Assembly (NCBI GenBank): GCA_017428805.1
Contig: JAFRQC010000183.1
Location: 1-15,021 of the forward strand
Reading direction: 5' to 3'
DNA: 15,021 nt
From: Prevotella sp.
GTDB taxonomy: Bacteria; Bacteroidota; Bacteroidia; Bacteroidales; Bacteroidaceae
The notes under the pieces are model-generated. The model worked only from the letters and a program-made list of their open reading frames with translations, had not been told where the DNA came from and searched no databases. The translations under genes and the position numbers were made by a program. Positions 7,503-13,543 of the stretch are shown here, piece after piece. Position 1 is the first letter of the stretch; the number at the start of each line of letters is the position of its first letter.

Positions 7503-8120
7503 CTCTCAATTCTCACTTCTTCTTCTGCCCGCTCCATCCAGACCATCAATGGCGACAAGGCCAAAGAAGTGGCTCGCGAGCAGGTCGTATGGAATGGCCG
7601 ACTCTGCCCCTTCTCCACCTTCGCTTTGGATTTCCTGCAGTCCGTTTATGGAAAAAGCACCTACAAAGGACTCTCCCCTGAACAAGTGGTCTATGGCTGG
7701 CTGCTCCGTCCAGAAGTATGGAAAGACGAGCCGATGATCCATATCCCCGATGCAGACCTTCGGCGTCAACTGAATATCGAAGGCGAATATGCCAAATTCT
7801 CCGAACTTTTTGACGATACACTCGGTTATAAACTGAACGCTCTGGGTTCCGACCTCCCTGAGAGAATGCGGCCTTTGGTCCGTGAAACTCCTGCCGTCGT
7901 CAGTCTTGATGAGAAGGTGGGCGACATCATCCTTCTGACAAAAGGCCAACTCTTCCAACCACGTCCCAATGATATGCCTCCCTTGCCCTTATGGCGCGTT
8001 GAGGCAGAAATCCTTTGGAATGTTACACCGCTTTGGGCTATCCTTTTGTCGATAGCTGCAGCCATCGCCATCCTGGTTCTTTTGTTAAAAAAGGCAATTA
8101 TGCAACCGAAGTGCAAATAA
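7443..8120 (+). CDS. Stand-alone CcsBA/ResB-type linker domain protein (cytochrome c assembly related, apparently truncated)
   Basis: This is a 225-aa protein from the first ATG at 7443. It has a signal peptide or N-terminal membrane segment (CLVIIILNSQLSIL), a periplasmic domain, and one C-terminal TM helix (LWAILLSIAAAIAILVLLL, about 197-215) ending KKAIMQPKCK. Residues 50-100 (WNGRLCPFSTFALDFLQ, YKGLSPEQVVYGWLLRPEVW, EPMI) match the linker between the ResB and CcsA parts of fused CcsBA heme-delivery proteins of Bacteroidota and Epsilonproteobacteria. The multi-TM ResB part and the CcsA WWD part are absent. The ORF ends where the ZIP promoter begins. It may be a degenerate fragment or a dedicated accessory for the two cytochromes encoded upstream. 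Family recognition is from memory of the motif, so moderate. Confidence 0.6.
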   Translation: MITSKGRIRACLVIIILNSQLSILTSSSARSIQTINGDKAKEVAREQVVWNGRLCPFSTFALDFLQSVYGKSTYKGLSPEQVVYGWLLRPEVWKDEPMIHIPDADLRRQLNIEGEYAKFSELFDDTLGYKLNALGSDLPERMRPLVRETPAVVSLDEKVGDIILLTKGQLFQPRPNDMPPLPLWRVEAEILWNVTPLWAILLSIAAAIAILVLLLKKAIMQPKCK

Positions 8121-8135
8121 TTATTCGTACCTTTG
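8101..8135 (+). promoter_or_regulatory. Promoter of the ZIP transporter gene with upstream TGCAACCGA element
   Basis: The -7 element TACCTTTG is at 8128-8135, 22 nt before the ATG. There is no TTG at the -33 position; instead TGCAACCGA begins exactly 27 nt upstream at 8101, as in the promoters at 10693 and 12535. The element overlaps the last codons of the preceding ORF. Confidence 0.65.
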
Positions 8136-8157
8136 CAGCGATATAAGGAAATAAGAT

Positions 8158-8940
8158 ATGACAACGACATTGATCATAGGACTGCTGATTCCGCTGTTGG
8201 GCACGATGCTTGGCTCGGCCTTCGTGTTTTTCATGAAGGATGAAATGTCTGTGAGCTTGCAGAAAGCATTGTTGGGCTTTGCATCGGGTGTGATGGTGGC
8301 AGCATCGGTATGGTCGCTACTGATTCCTGCAATGGAAATGGGAGTGGAAAGCGGCAAATGGGCGGTGATGCCGGCGGCTATAGGATTCCTGTTGGGAATG
8401 GGTTTCCTGTTGCTGATTGACGAATTGACGCCTCACCTGCATATCGGTACGGATAAGCCAGAGGGTATGCGTTCTCATCTGTCGAAGACTGCGATGCTTG
8501 CCCTTGCCGTCACCATTCATAATCTGCCTGAAGGAATGGCCGTCGGTGTGGTGTTTGCTGGAGCTGATAGCGGCGCAACGAATATTTCCCTTGCCAGTGC
8601 TTTGGCTGTCGCTGTGGGTATCGCCATTCAGAATGTCCCTGAAGGAGCCATTATCTCTATGCCGATGCGTGCGGCAGGCAACAGCCGTTGGCGCTCATTT
8701 CTTCTTGGTTCCCTGAGTGGGGCCGTGGAACCAGTAGGGGCAATTGCCGTCCTATTACTTGCTTCTTTCCTCATGCCCGTCCTTCCTTATATGCTTGCTT
8801 TTGCCGCCGGAGCCATGTTCTATGTCGTGGTAGAGGAACTGATCCCTGAAGCCTCCAGCGGTCAGCACTCTAATCTCAGCACCATCGGCTTTGCTATTGG
8901 TTTCGTCCTGATGATGGTACTCGATGTGGTGATGGGGTAA
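8158..8940 (+). CDS. ZIP-family divalent metal transporter (ZupT/GufA-like)
   Basis: This 260-aa inner-membrane protein has about eight hydrophobic helices. It carries the two ZIP metal-site motifs: HNLPEG at residues 121-126 (TM4) and QNVPEG at 158-163 (TM5). The first has the His-Asn-Pro-Glu set that binds the metal; the second has Gln in place of His, which is known in several ZIP subfamilies. A cytosolic DELTPHLHIG segment supplies extra His/Asp. ZIP proteins import Zn2+, Fe2+ or Mn2+ down their gradient; which one is unknown here. It has its own promoter, and a nested dyad at 8977-9023 follows the stop. Length is normal for the bacterial family. Confidence 0.93.
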   Translation: MTTTLIIGLLIPLLGTMLGSAFVFFMKDEMSVSLQKALLGFASGVMVAASVWSLLIPAMEMGVESGKWAVMPAAIGFLLGMGFLLLIDELTPHLHIGTDKPEGMRSHLSKTAMLALAVTIHNLPEGMAVGVVFAGADSGATNISLASALAVAVGIAIQNVPEGAIISMPMRAAGNSRWRSFLLGSLSGAVEPVGAIAVLLLASFLMPVLPYMLAFAAGAMFYVVVEELIPEASSGQHSNLSTIGFAIGFVLMMVLDVVMG

Positions 8941-8976
8941 TACCTACTTTTGATTAATCACTTTTGCAGGTAGTCA

Positions 8977-9023
8977 AAGGTGTGCAACGCTTAAAAACCT
9001 CGTTTTTGGGTATTGCGCACCTT
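8977..9023 (+). promoter_or_regulatory. Nested dyad between ZIP and DUF2023 genes
   Basis: The outer arms AAGGTGTGCAA (8977-8987) and TTGCGCACCTT (9013-9023) pair over 11 positions with one G.U-type mismatch, and the inner arms AAAAAC (8993-8998) and GTTTTT (9002-9007) are perfect with a 3-nt loop. It could end ZIP transcripts. Its right half overlaps the -33 region of the next promoter, so it could also act as an operator. Confidence 0.5.
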
Positions 9024-9043
9024 ATTTATTTGCCGTACCTTTG
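9013..9043 (+). promoter_or_regulatory. Promoter of the DUF2023-flavodoxin operon
   Basis: TACCTTTG lies at 9036-9043 and a -33 TTG at 9013-9015, with 20 nt between them. The surrounding TTTTTGGGTATTG (9003-9015) and TGCCGTACCTTTGCA (9031-9045) almost repeat the promoter at 86-116 at identical spacing. Confidence 0.75.
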
Positions 9044-9058
9044 CACCCGGAATCAAGA

Positions 9059-9463
9059 ATGATAAAAATGACAACAACAAAGACGATCCCAACGGAAATT
9101 AAGGTACTGATGAACCACATCTACGAGCTTAACAAGGGTGTGCGCCAGATGGTGCTGTTCACCTGCAACAAGAAATATGGTCAGCTGGCCGTAGAGCGGC
9201 TGGAGAGCCAGGGCATCCCTTATGTGCTACAGCCCGCAGGACAGCAGAACCTGAATGTGTATTTCGGACGGCGAGAGTGTCTGGAAGCCATCCGGCTCAT
9301 CGTCACCCGTCCGTTGAACCAACTCACACCCGAAGAGGATTTTATCCTTGGGGCGATGCTCGGCTACGACCTCTGCGCACAATGCGAAAGGTATTGCAAA
9401 CGTAAGCAGGGCAAGTGCGAATGCGATGGCAAGTGTGATGGCAAGTGTATCAACCGTAATTAA
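9059..9463 (+). CDS. DUF2023 family protein with cysteine-rich tail
   Basis: This is a 134-aa soluble protein of the DUF2023 family (NHIYELNKGVRQMVLFT, YVLQPAGQQNLNVYFGRREC, TPEEDFILGAMLGYDLCAQCERYCKRK). It is of unknown function and often sits next to flavodoxin. The start may be 9059 or 9068 (both ATG in frame); the earlier TTG at 9041 lies inside the promoter. The tail is unusual: it ends with CAQCERYC, then KCECDGKCDGKC, for seven cysteines in about 26 residues. The CDGKCDGKC part comes from a perfect 12-nt tandem duplication at 9425-9448. Such a tail could bind metal or an Fe-S cluster. The flavodoxin gene starts 21 nt downstream, so a role as flavodoxin partner or regulator is likely by context. 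Confidence 0.82.
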   Translation: MIKMTTTKTIPTEIKVLMNHIYELNKGVRQMVLFTCNKKYGQLAVERLESQGIPYVLQPAGQQNLNVYFGRRECLEAIRLIVTRPLNQLTPEEDFILGAMLGYDLCAQCERYCKRKQGKCECDGKCDGKCINRN

Positions 9464-9484
9464 CCACATAATTATATTTAAGTA

Positions 9485-9979
9485 ATGAACGCAACAATTG
9501 TAATCTATGGTTCCTCGACGGGAACCTGCGAGGCTATCGCAGAGAAGATCGCCTCGAAACTGGGCTGTGAGGCCCTGAACGTACAGGACTTGACAGCCGA
9601 TGTCGTGGCCGCCAACCAGAACCTGATTCTTGGAACTTCAACCTGGGGCGCAGGGGAATTGCAGGACGACTGGTACGACGGCCTGAAGACACTCCAGGGT
9701 GCCGACCTCAGCGGGAAGACCATCGCCCTCTTCGGCTGTGGCGACTGCTCGTCGTACAGTGACACCTTTGTAGGCGGCATAGGCGAACTTTACAATGGTA
9801 TCAAGGATAGCGGTGCCAAATTCATCGGTGCCGTCGAGACTGACGGCTACACCTTCGATGACTCCGAGGCAATCATCGATGGCAAGTTCATCGGCCTGCC
9901 CCTCGACGATGTCAACGAGGACGACAAGACCGACACCCGTATTGAGGCCTGGCTCGCCGCCATCACACCCCAATTGTAA
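9485..9979 (+). CDS. fldA: Flavodoxin
   Basis: This is a 164-aa FMN-binding electron carrier of the long-chain type. The phosphate-binding loop is GSSTGTCEA (residues 9-17), the W-loop TSTWGAGE carries Trp54, and the second isoalloxazine loop FGCGDCSSY carries Tyr91. Length and acidic C-terminal part fit long-chain flavodoxins. It replaces ferredoxin under iron limitation in many bacteria and donates electrons to pyruvate-ferredoxin-type enzymes and others. It is co-transcribed with DUF2023 (21-nt gap) and followed by an intrinsic terminator at 10019-10055. A degenerate paralogue lies on the minus strand at 13544-13945. Confidence 0.95.
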   Translation: MNATIVIYGSSTGTCEAIAEKIASKLGCEALNVQDLTADVVAANQNLILGTSTWGAGELQDDWYDGLKTLQGADLSGKTIALFGCGDCSSYSDTFVGGIGELYNGIKDSGAKFIGAVETDGYTFDDSEAIIDGKFIGLPLDDVNEDDKTDTRIEAWLAAITPQL

Positions 9980-10018
9980 TCACAGGTATAACATTCATAT
10001 AAGTATTTGTTTAGTAGT

Positions 10019-10055
10019 GAGGTGGTTAGTCGGCGACGATAAGCCACCTCTTTTT
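10019..10055 (+). terminator. Intrinsic terminator after flavodoxin
   Basis: The stem GAGGTGG (10019-10025) pairs with CCACCTC (10044-10050), extended by a T.G and a T-A pair. It is closed by the loop around GTCGGCGACG and followed by TTTTT at 10051-10055. It should separate the flavodoxin operon from the methyltransferase gene, which starts only 11 nt later and has no visible TAnnTTTG promoter. Confidence 0.8.
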
Positions 10056-10065
10056 AAAGATTAGG

Positions 10066-10680
10066 ATGATGGGACTTTTAAAGAAACTTTTCACAAATTG
10101 TGCCTGTCCGCAAGGACGGATGGGACGTGCGATGCTGAAGTTCATGAACCTCTGCCATGCGCCGCTGACGAACTGGGGTCTGAAACTCGTCAAGATTCAA
10201 GACGGCTGGACGATGCTTGACATCGGCTGTGGCGGAGGGGCAACCTTGCAGCGATTGTTGAAACGGAGTAAGGATGCTAATGTCTATGGCATCGACATCT
10301 CTGAGGAGAGTGTGGCAAAAGCCAAGAAGGTGAATGCCGACGTGCTCGACAAGCAGGTGTTCGTCTGTCAGGGCTCTGCCGAGAAACTTCCCTATGAGGA
10401 TGGTAAGTTCGACCTTGTAACAGCAGTTGAGACGGTGTATTTCTGGCCCAATCTGCCTGACTGTCTGAAAGAGGTAAGCCGTGTACTCAAACAGGGTGGC
10501 AAGTTTGCCATCATGGTGGAGGTCGTTGACGGCGATTCCATGTGGACAAACGTGGTAGAGGGCATGACTGCCTATTCGCCAGAGGAAGTGAAAATGCTGC
10601 TTGACGATGCCGGCTTCACCCAAACAGAGATTCATCGCATGAAGCCATCGAATGCAACTATCATTGGCGTAAAAGCATAA
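10066..10680 (+). CDS. Class I SAM-dependent methyltransferase
   Basis: This 204-aa cytosolic enzyme has motif I at MLDIGCGGGAT (residues 50-60), the acidic ribose-binding residue in VYGIDISEES, a motif II-like EKLPYEDGKFDLVTAVETVYFWPN, and the post-motif EVSRVLKQGGKFAIMVE. The N-terminal stretch GRAMLKFMNLCHAPLTNWGL is shared with a widespread group of small UbiE-like methyltransferases whose substrate is unknown. The start is ATGATG at 10066/10069. It lies right after the flavodoxin terminator, so it depends on read-through or on a promoter I cannot see. Confidence 0.85.
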   Translation: MMGLLKKLFTNCACPQGRMGRAMLKFMNLCHAPLTNWGLKLVKIQDGWTMLDIGCGGGATLQRLLKRSKDANVYGIDISEESVAKAKKVNADVLDKQVFVCQGSAEKLPYEDGKFDLVTAVETVYFWPNLPDCLKEVSRVLKQGGKFAIMVEVVDGDSMWTNVVEGMTAYSPEEVKMLLDDAGFTQTEIHRMKPSNATIIGVKA

Positions 10681-10692
10681 AAATAGTTTTTT

Positions 10693-10727
10693 TGCAACTG
10701 AGTTGCGGAGAAATTGTTGTACCTTTG
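10693..10727 (+). promoter_or_regulatory. Promoter of the efflux permease with a perfect dyad
   Basis: The -7 element TACCTTTG is at 10720-10727, with no TTG at -33. The region instead contains GCAAC-TGA-GTTGC (10694-10706), a perfect interrupted palindrome that covers the -33 position. The ATG follows at 10734, only 6 nt after the -7 element, so the transcript should be leaderless or nearly so. Confidence 0.7.
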
Positions 10728-10733
10728 CAGCCG

Positions 10734-11969
10734 ATGGACATACAGAGTTTCTTCATATCGCTTCTGAACGTAGTCTGCGAGATGGCTCCCTATCTGTTGC
10801 TGGGATTCTTCATCGCAGGCATGTTGCACGTATTCGTGCCGCAGAAGTTCTATGCCAATTATCTTTCGAGGAACAACAAACTGTCCGTGCTATGGGCGGC
10901 GCTGTTGGGTGTACCCCTACCGCTGTGTTCATGCGGTGTGATCCCAACGGCTATCGGACTCAGGAACGAGAAGGCTTCGAAGGGAGCCATTGCCTCGTTT
11001 CTTATCGCCACGCCGCAGACGGGTATCGATTCTATTCTGGCCACATTCTCGCTGATGGGACTGGGATTTGCGATTATCCGTCCAACAGCAGCACTTATTA
11101 CGGGCGTTTGCGGAGGACTGTTAGTAAACCGTCTGGTTCGTGAGGATGACGTTAAGGAAGATGTGTCCGCTTCATGCCAAGTAGAGAGCGGAAATAGGAT
11201 CTGGTGCGTTCTGAAGTATGCCTACTATGACATGCTTCGCGACATCGGCCTTCGCCTGCTCATCGGACTTGTCGTAGCGGCATTGATTCAGGTGGCTGTA
11301 CCTGACGAGTCCTTCCTCAGCTTCGGCAGTCAGCCACTGTTGCAGATGCTGGTTATACTCATCATCGCCGTGCCGATGTATATCTGCTCTACGGGTAGCA
11401 TTCCTGTGGCAGCGGCATTAATGATGAAAGGTCTCTCGCCAGGAGCAGCATTGGTGATGTTGATGGCGGGGCCTGCGGTTAATCTCGCTTCCATTTTGGT
11501 GGTTCATAAGTCAATGGGGCGTCGTTTCACCTCTATCTATCTGATGACCATCGTGGGTTTCGCTGTTCTATTCGGCCTGCTGCTCAATGCTACGGGAATC
11601 GACTTCACTATTGCCGCTCAGGATGCTTGTTGCATGAGTACATCCACTCTGCCAAGTCCGTTTAAGATTGTTTGTGCCACAGTATTAACCCTATTAATAG
11701 TATTTGCTCTTATGATGAAACTTTTCAGCAGATTTACAGACAAAAAGCCATTAGATCCTGATGTGACCGTTTACCGAGTTGAGGACATGCATTGTAGTCA
11801 TTGCGAGGCAGCCGTAGTCCGTGCCGTCGAGGATCTCCCTGGTGTAGAGAAAGCCAAGGCCAGTGCCTCTGCCAACACCCTCACCATCAAAGGTCCCGCT
11901 ACCGAAGAAGCCATCCGTGCGGCGGTCGAAGGTATCGGATATACATTCAAAGGAAGAGCCGCCAACTAA
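10734..11969 (+). CDS. Cu/Zn-type efflux permease (SO_0444/DUF318 family) with C-terminal HMA domain
   Basis: This 411-aa inner-membrane protein belongs to the ArsP/DUF318 permease superfamily. The start at 10734 gives the usual family N-terminus (FFISLLNVVCEMAPYLLLGFFIAG); an upstream in-frame start at 10692 lies before the promoter. The first half has PLPLCSCGVIP (Cys65-x-Cys67) and FLIATPQTGIDSI, the second half a matching PMYICSTGSIPVAAALMMKG and MAGPAVN, so the two halves are repeats. The C-terminus is a heavy-metal-associated domain with MHCSHC (Cys354 and Cys357) and a ferredoxin-like pattern ending EGIGYTFKG. The SO_0444 group is linked to Cu/Zn efflux; arsenicals are an alternative. 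The dyad at its promoter suggests metal-responsive control. Confidence 0.9.
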   Translation: MDIQSFFISLLNVVCEMAPYLLLGFFIAGMLHVFVPQKFYANYLSRNNKLSVLWAALLGVPLPLCSCGVIPTAIGLRNEKASKGAIASFLIATPQTGIDSILATFSLMGLGFAIIRPTAALITGVCGGLLVNRLVREDDVKEDVSASCQVESGNRIWCVLKYAYYDMLRDIGLRLLIGLVVAALIQVAVPDESFLSFGSQPLLQMLVILIIAVPMYICSTGSIPVAAALMMKGLSPGAALVMLMAGPAVNLASILVVHKSMGRRFTSIYLMTIVGFAVLFGLLLNATGIDFTIAAQDACCMSTSTLPSPFKIVCATVLTLLIVFALMMKLFSRFTDKKPLDPDVTVYRVEDMHCSHCEAAVVRAVEDLPGVEKAKASASANTLTIKGPATEEAIRAAVEGIGYTFKGRAAN

Positions 11970-12233
11970 GGGTCATTAAGATGCCAAGTCACAGTGTTGG
12001 AGATGCCTTCTATGGGTGTATAGTAGGCATCTCTTACAGTCGTACTAAGCATCCCTTACAGTCGTGGAAGATATCAGAACAACCCTTAGTAAGCATCGTT
12101 GTAAACGTACTCCCGATTTTGCAATGTTTAGATAGCAATATTAAGTGTCTGCTTAACAATACAAATTGTATTGCAATTTCACATCCACTTCCACTAGAAC
12201 TTTCGAAACATTAGTATTTAATAGGCTTTTGGG

Positions 12234-12278
12234 AGGTGGAAGTAAAACGTTTTACTTCCACTTTACTTCCACCTTTTT
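12234..12278 (+). terminator. Perfect 26-bp palindrome with an alternative terminator-like hairpin
   Basis: GTGGAAGTAAAAC (12236-12248) is followed directly by its exact reverse complement (12249-12261). The sequence AGGTGGAAGTAAA (12234-12246) can instead pair with TTTACTTCCACCT (12262-12274), which is followed by T residues to 12278. The two folds are mutually exclusive; the second resembles an intrinsic terminator. Confidence 0.6.
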
Positions 12279-12324
12279 GAAATTTTCGAAGCCTTCGGCC
12301 TGGGATGAAAGTCTGAGATTCCAA

Positions 12325-12345
12325 GGATGAAAGTCTGACTTTCAT
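12325..12345. repeat. GATGAAAGTCTGA repeat with 9-bp inverted arms
   Basis: A GGATGAAAGTCTGA copy at 12303-12316 recurs at 12325-12338. The second copy continues so that ATGAAAGTC (12327-12335) and GACTTTCAT (12337-12345) form perfect arms around one central base. Confidence 0.7.
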
Positions 12346-12385
12346 AGCATGTTTCTCCCTGTCCGCCACGGATCACACAAAACAT

Positions 12386-12467
12386 GCCACCTTTCTCATA
12401 GTCACCAGCCACCTTTCTTGGACTTTGGGCTGACCTTTCTTGTCAAAACCCCGCTTGTTGTTCGGAG
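12386..12467 (+). repeat. 82-nt direct repeat, copy A
   Basis: This element aligns without gaps to 14940-15021, with 8 differences over 82 positions. It contains three ACCTTTCT-type motifs and ends in CCCCGCTTGTTGTTCGGAG. It lies about 70 nt before the promoter region of the patatin gene. Confidence 0.9.
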
Positions 12468-12534
12468 CACAAAGCCTTGATACATCCTGAGGCAAATAAG
12501 CTTTGCATCGGGATTTTGTTAAAAAAGAAGCCTT

Positions 12535-12569
12535 TGCTACCGAATTTCGGATAATTTGTCGTACCTTTG
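12535..12569 (+). promoter_or_regulatory. Promoter of the patatin-like gene
   Basis: TACCTTTG lies at 12562-12569 and the ATG at 12580, so the leader is only a few bases. No TTG occurs at -33. TGCTACCGA starts 27 nt upstream and CCGAA-T-TTCGG (12540-12550) is a perfect small dyad. The 27-nt stretch before the -7 element matches that of the ZIP promoter at 20 of 27 positions. Confidence 0.65.
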
Positions 12570-12579
12570 CAGCGAAATT

Positions 12580-13434
12580 ATGGCAAAGGATGTTGCATTA
12601 GTATTATCGAGCGGTGGTGCCAGGGGCCTTGCCCATATCGGTGCCATTGAGGAACTGGAAGCACAGGGCTTCCGGATTACCTCCGTTGCAGGCTGTTCGA
12701 TGGGGGCACTCATCGGCGGTGTCTATGCGACAGGAAAGCTTGCGGAGTTCCGTGAGTGGATGAAGACCATCGACAGGAAGAAGATGATGGAACTGACAGA
12801 CTTCTCGTTCAGTCTGAACCACGTGGCCAAGGGCACCCGCATCATCGGGGCCATCATGGAGTTTGTGCCCGACGTGGCCATTGAGGATCTGCCGATACCC
12901 TATTGCGCTGTCGCCACCGACTGGAAGTCCGGACGCGAGGTGGTGTTCCGCGAGGGAAGTCTGTTCGAGGCCATCCGTGCCTCCATCTCGCTCCCGTCGT
13001 TCTACGAACCTGTGCAGCGCGACGGCATGATTCTCATCGATGGTGGTGTGACCAACCCCATCCCGATGAACCGCGTGGTGCGCCATGAGGGCGACATCCT
13101 GGTGGGCATCGACGTGAGCGGTCACGACTACAAGGCCCAGTGGGAGAAGCAGCATGAGCTCGCCGAGCGTCGCAAGCGCAGCAAATCGTTGTCACAGCAG
13201 CTGCTCAACCACCTGATTCCCGACAACCTCGACTTCAACTACTATACGATGCTCTCGCGTGTCAGTTCTATCATGATTCGTCAGAACTCTCTGTTGATGG
13301 CCCAGCTGACGAACCCCGATATCCTTGTCGACATCCAGATGAGCCGCTACGGCAGTTTCGACTACGACAAGTCGGAGAAGCTCATTGCCATCGGCCGGAA
13401 GAAGACACATGAGGCTATCGCGACAAAAGCATAA
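12580..13434 (+). CDS. Patatin-like phospholipase / lysophospholipase (RssA-type)
   Basis: This 284-aa protein has the full catalytic set: the oxyanion loop SSGGARGLAHIG (residues 10-21), the nucleophile elbow GCSMG with Ser40, and the Asp of the dyad in DGG at Asp154 (MILIDGGVTNPIP). No signal peptide is seen, so it is probably cytosolic or peripheral to the membrane, like RssA-type proteins. The likely reaction is hydrolysis of acyl chains from phospholipids or lysophospholipids. I chose 12580 because the upstream in-frame ATG at 12556 lies before the -7 element. Its stop is only 6 nt from the stop of the convergent 29-aa ORF, with no terminator between them. Confidence 0.92.
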   Translation: MAKDVALVLSSGGARGLAHIGAIEELEAQGFRITSVAGCSMGALIGGVYATGKLAEFREWMKTIDRKKMMELTDFSFSLNHVAKGTRIIGAIMEFVPDVAIEDLPIPYCAVATDWKSGREVVFREGSLFEAIRASISLPSFYEPVQRDGMILIDGGVTNPIPMNRVVRHEGDILVGIDVSGHDYKAQWEKQHELAERRKRSKSLSQQLLNHLIPDNLDFNYYTMLSRVSSIMIRQNSLLMAQLTNPDILVDIQMSRYGSFDYDKSEKLIAIGRKKTHEAIATKA

Positions 13435-13440
13435 ATAGGC

Positions 13441-13530
13441 CTACGCTTTGTGGTTGTAGTACCTGACGAGGAGGGCGACGCCCGTGAAAGCTATGACAAA
13501 TTCGAGGGCGACGATGAAGATGTACTGCAT
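13441..13530 (-). CDS. 29-aa single-pass membrane microprotein
   Basis: Reading from the ATG at 13530 down to TAG at 13441-13443 gives a 29-residue peptide. It starts MQYIFIVALEFVIAF, continues TGVALLVRYY and ends NHKA. It is one hydrophobic helix of about 22 residues with a basic/polar C-terminal end, which predicts C-terminus in the cytoplasm. It begins 13 nt after the stop of the flavodoxin-like gene and should be translated from the same riboswitch-controlled mRNA. I recognise no family; size and shape resemble small subunits that stabilise membrane complexes. It has no signal beyond coding pattern and position, so it needs expression evidence. Confidence 0.6.
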   Translation of the reverse strand: MQYIFIVALEFVIAFTGVALLVRYYNHKA

Positions 13531-13543
13531 AATGGTAATGGTT

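Larger units (their letters stand above)
11970..12534. other. Non-coding, repeat-rich intergenic region
   Basis: No credible gene lies here; an open frame running from inside the permease to 12214 has no coding character. In order it holds a perfect 8-bp inverted repeat GAGATGCC/GGCATCTC (12000-12033, weak terminator candidate), two CTTACAGTCGT copies 22 nt apart (12033-12043, 12055-12065), three ACTTCCAC copies (12187, 12254, 12265) with a 26-bp palindrome, two GGATGAAAGTCTGA copies (12303-12316, 12325-12338), and the first copy of an 82-nt element (12386-12467). Confidence 0.75.

Noticed and set aside
12000..12033. Strong intrinsic terminator after the permease
   Set aside because: The 8-bp inverted repeat GAGATGCC/GGCATCTC is real, but the 18-nt loop and the lack of a T-tract make efficient termination doubtful; kept only as a candidate within the region entry.
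11801..12214. 137-aa open frame overlapping the permease end and the repeat region
   Set aside because: It lies in another frame of the HMA-domain coding sequence and then runs through repeats; no domain, start signal or coding pattern.
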